Part shown: one piece after another, positions 5,344-6,337 of the stretch
How positions within the stretch are numbered: position 1 is the first letter of the stretch
Layout of the letters: each line of letters starts with the position of its first letter
Program-made: the position numbers and the translations under genes
Notes under the pieces: generated by a model
What the model was told of the DNA's origin: nothing
What the model saw: only the letters and a program-made list of their open reading frames with translations
Database searches by the model: none
DNA from: Methanobacterium sp. UBA8
GTDB lineage: Archaea > Methanobacteriota > Methanobacteria > Methanobacteriales > Methanobacteriaceae
Assembly: GCA_002509665.1 (NCBI GenBank)
Contig: DADN01000166.1
Coordinates: forward strand, 29,309-35,645
Length of the DNA: 6,337 nt
Reading direction: 5' to 3'

Positions 5344-5368
5344 ATCACCTTTTAATTATTTTTATAAA
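5344..5368 (-). promoter_or_regulatory. TATA-like box and GGTGAT site before the two-helix protein
   Basis: TTTATAAAA (minus, 5368-5360) is a good archaeal TATA match, and GGTGAT (5349-5344) is four bases upstream of TTG 5339. The box is too close for its transcript to include the GGTGAT site. So either the box drives a leaderless RNA starting near the TTG, or the ribosome binding site is used on readthrough from the upstream gene. Confidence 0.4.
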
Positions 5369-5380
5369 CTTAATTATATG

Positions 5381-5396
5381 CTATTTTTTAAAATAG
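5381..5396. repeat. Inverted repeat spanning the TMEM175-like stop codon
   Basis: CTATTTT (5381-5387), TT, AAAATAG (5390-5396) form a perfect 7-bp inverted repeat overlapping the final codons and the stop. It is AT-rich and not followed by a T-tract on the minus strand, so a terminator role is doubtful. Confidence 0.25.
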
Positions 5397-5999
5397 CCTG
5401 TCTATTAATAGCTCAAATGGAATGATAAGTACGTACACAAAACTCCAGTGAGGTGTTAAAAATGAGAGAAACAGCGCCAGTATAGTAATTAAAATGAAGA
5501 ATAAACTAGATCTCTTGCTGGATTTTAACTTGGCCATGTCTGACTTTTCGTTGAGGAATTCACTGTGACTAACAAAGTAGCAGTTCAGATAGAGGAATAC
5601 TGCTATCCCCAGCATGTTTGCATTGAAAAGAATCCTTGAAAGGATGAATTGCCCATATTCTCCGCTTAAAATGCTGGTAAATGGAACTAATACAATAAAT
5701 AACAGCCATATAATATTAATCCATAATAAAATATTGTTAGTCACGTCTATCTGGTTGAAAATGCGGCGGTGTATATTCCAGAATACGGCTAATAAAATAA
5801 AACTTAAAATCAAAGATATAAACACAGGTAAAAGACTGTAAATGGAGCTTTGGAATATTGCATCAGTTAAAGGGCCATTAAAACGAGGTATGGGCAGATC
5901 AAAAACTAATAAAGTCATTGCAATGGCAAATATTCCATCTACCAATGTTTCGAGGCGGCTTTTACTCATATATTCGCTGGAATCTTTAAGGCTGATCAT
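5388..5999 (-). CDS. TMEM175/DUF1211-like six-helix membrane protein (putative K+ channel)
   Basis: 203 residues, the normal size for a single-repeat prokaryotic TMEM175 protein; characterised relatives form tetrameric potassium channels in the cell membrane. The helix-1 signature is RLETLVDGIFAIAMTLLVFD (15-34). It corresponds to the family's RxxxFSDGxFAIAxTLLVLD but has LVD in place of FSD. Six hydrophobic segments lie near 16-35, 52-74, 88-109, 117-142, 164-182 and 184-200. A WNIHRRIF block (74-81) follows helix 2, where relatives have conserved Trp and His. ATG at 5999 is preferred over the ATG at codon 11, since neither has a strong ribosome binding site and the family usually has a short N-terminus before Arg. 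The next gene downstream is 39 bp away. The channel role comes from the family; selectivity is not shown here. Confidence 0.8.
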   Translation of the reverse strand: MISLKDSSEYMSKSRLETLVDGIFAIAMTLLVFDLPIPRFNGPLTDAIFQSSIYSLLPVFISLILSFILLAVFWNIHRRIFNQIDVTNNILLWINIIWLLFIVLVPFTSILSGEYGQFILSRILFNANMLGIAVFLYLNCYFVSHSEFLNEKSDMAKLKSSKRSSLFFILITILALFLSFLTPHWSFVYVLIIPFELLIDRLF

Positions 6000-6046
6000 T
6001 ATAATCTTCTCATAAAACTAAATTACAGTTCATCAAACCAGTTTTA

Positions 6047-6072
6047 CTTGTATTTATTTTAAATATTTAACT
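6047..6072 (-). promoter_or_regulatory. Candidate promoter of the TMEM175-like gene
   Basis: The minus strand holds AAATATTTAAAATAAATAC, with overlapping TATA-like boxes about 50-70 bp upstream of ATG (5999). Initiation about 26 bp downstream would leave a leader of about 35 nt. The box cannot be placed exactly. Confidence 0.3.
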
Positions 6073-6188
6073 TATTCATAAATTTTTAATTTTAGGATTG
6101 GAATAGCAGATAAAACTAAAATTATGCAATTGGTAGTTTGAAATCGATATTTAGAAAAGAATTACCAGGATTCACCAGTAAAATGTAA

Positions 6189-6209
6189 GGAAAATAAAGT
6201 TTATTTTCC
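6189..6209 (-). terminator. 10-bp perfect hairpin after the partial right-hand gene
   Basis: GGAAAATAAA (6189-6198), one base, TTTATTTTCC (6200-6209) make a perfect inverted repeat 14 nt after the stop codon of the minus-strand gene at the right edge. The sequence after it on that strand is T-rich (TTACATTTTAC) but lacks a long uninterrupted T-run. A transcription end or mRNA 3' structure is the most economical reading. Confidence 0.45.
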
Positions 6210-6223
6210 ATAAAATTTTTAAC

Positions 6224-6337
6224 TCATTTTTTTGTATCTTGAGTCATGGCCAGCAGTATCGTGTCAGAGTGGTGGACATCGTAGTATCTGAAATTGTCAA
6301 AAAAGGCTTTCAGATGTTTTCCACCTTTTTCAGTTAT
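6224..6337 (-). CDS. C-terminal end of an unidentified protein (partial)
   Basis: An open frame enters from the right edge on the minus strand and ends at TGA 6226-6224, giving 37 residues. It begins ITEKGGKHLKAFFDNF and continues RYYDVHHSDTILLAMTQDTKK. ITEKGGKHL resembles the end of the wing and the following helix in winged-helix regulators, where TEKG-K-L is common (for example PadR-type proteins). That is suggestive only. The YYDVHHSD stretch is not one I recognise. The reading is supported by open-frame continuity, non-random composition and the hairpin 14 nt after the stop. The start lies outside the window. Confidence 0.6.
   Translation of the reverse strand: MTEKGGKHLKAFFDNFRYYDVHHSDTILLAMTQDTKK

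Noticed and set aside
5614..5841. Plus-strand 75-codon frame inside the TMEM175-like gene
   Set aside because: Antisense shadow; no domain and no start signals.
6024..6040. Box C/D-like RNA (GATGAAC on the minus strand)
   Set aside because: TGATGA resembles box C, but no CTGA box D at a suitable distance and no terminal stem could be found.

Overview
The window looks like an AT-rich archaeal chromosome segment, most likely from the order Methanobacteriales (a Methanobacterium-like methanogen). Three things suggest this: a DUF4013 membrane protein of a type common in methanogens, a TFIIB-like zinc-ribbon protein, and TATA-box plus GGTGAT/AAGGAG start regions. The assignment is inferred from gene content and has not been checked against a database.

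Layout, left to right. A nucleobase permease of the NCS2 (AzgA/PbuG-like) family runs on the minus strand (12-1466). Then comes a gene-poor stretch of about 0.9 kb (1467-2388). Its left edge holds a symmetric operator-like dyad in front of the permease. The rest holds four diverged direct repeats spaced 183-201 bp apart. Each has a foldable stem-loop module followed by an invariant 15-nt tail, TTATATGGGACACAG. The last copy stops 5 bp before the stop codon of a minus-strand gene for a small TFB-like protein (2389-3090), which has a zinc ribbon and apparently one cyclin-like fold. Its leader carries a 7-bp inverted repeat next to the ribosome binding site. Next is a minus-strand alkyladenine (3-methyladenine) DNA glycosylase (3368-3988), divergent from a plus-strand DUF4013 membrane protein (4084-4785). 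Two minus-strand genes follow: a TMEM175-like six-helix putative potassium channel (5388-5999) and, 39 bp downstream, a small two-helix protein with a charged, internally repeated, arginine-rich tail (4974-5339). The window ends in the last 37 codons of another minus-strand gene (6224-6337).

The genes do not form one pathway. The permease salvages purine or related bases, the glycosylase repairs alkylated bases, and the three membrane proteins are housekeeping or poorly known. The most unusual part is 1700-3140: a repeat array, possibly a set of structured small RNAs or cassette-like units, flush against a reduced TFB-like factor. A functional link between the two is a hypothesis from position only.
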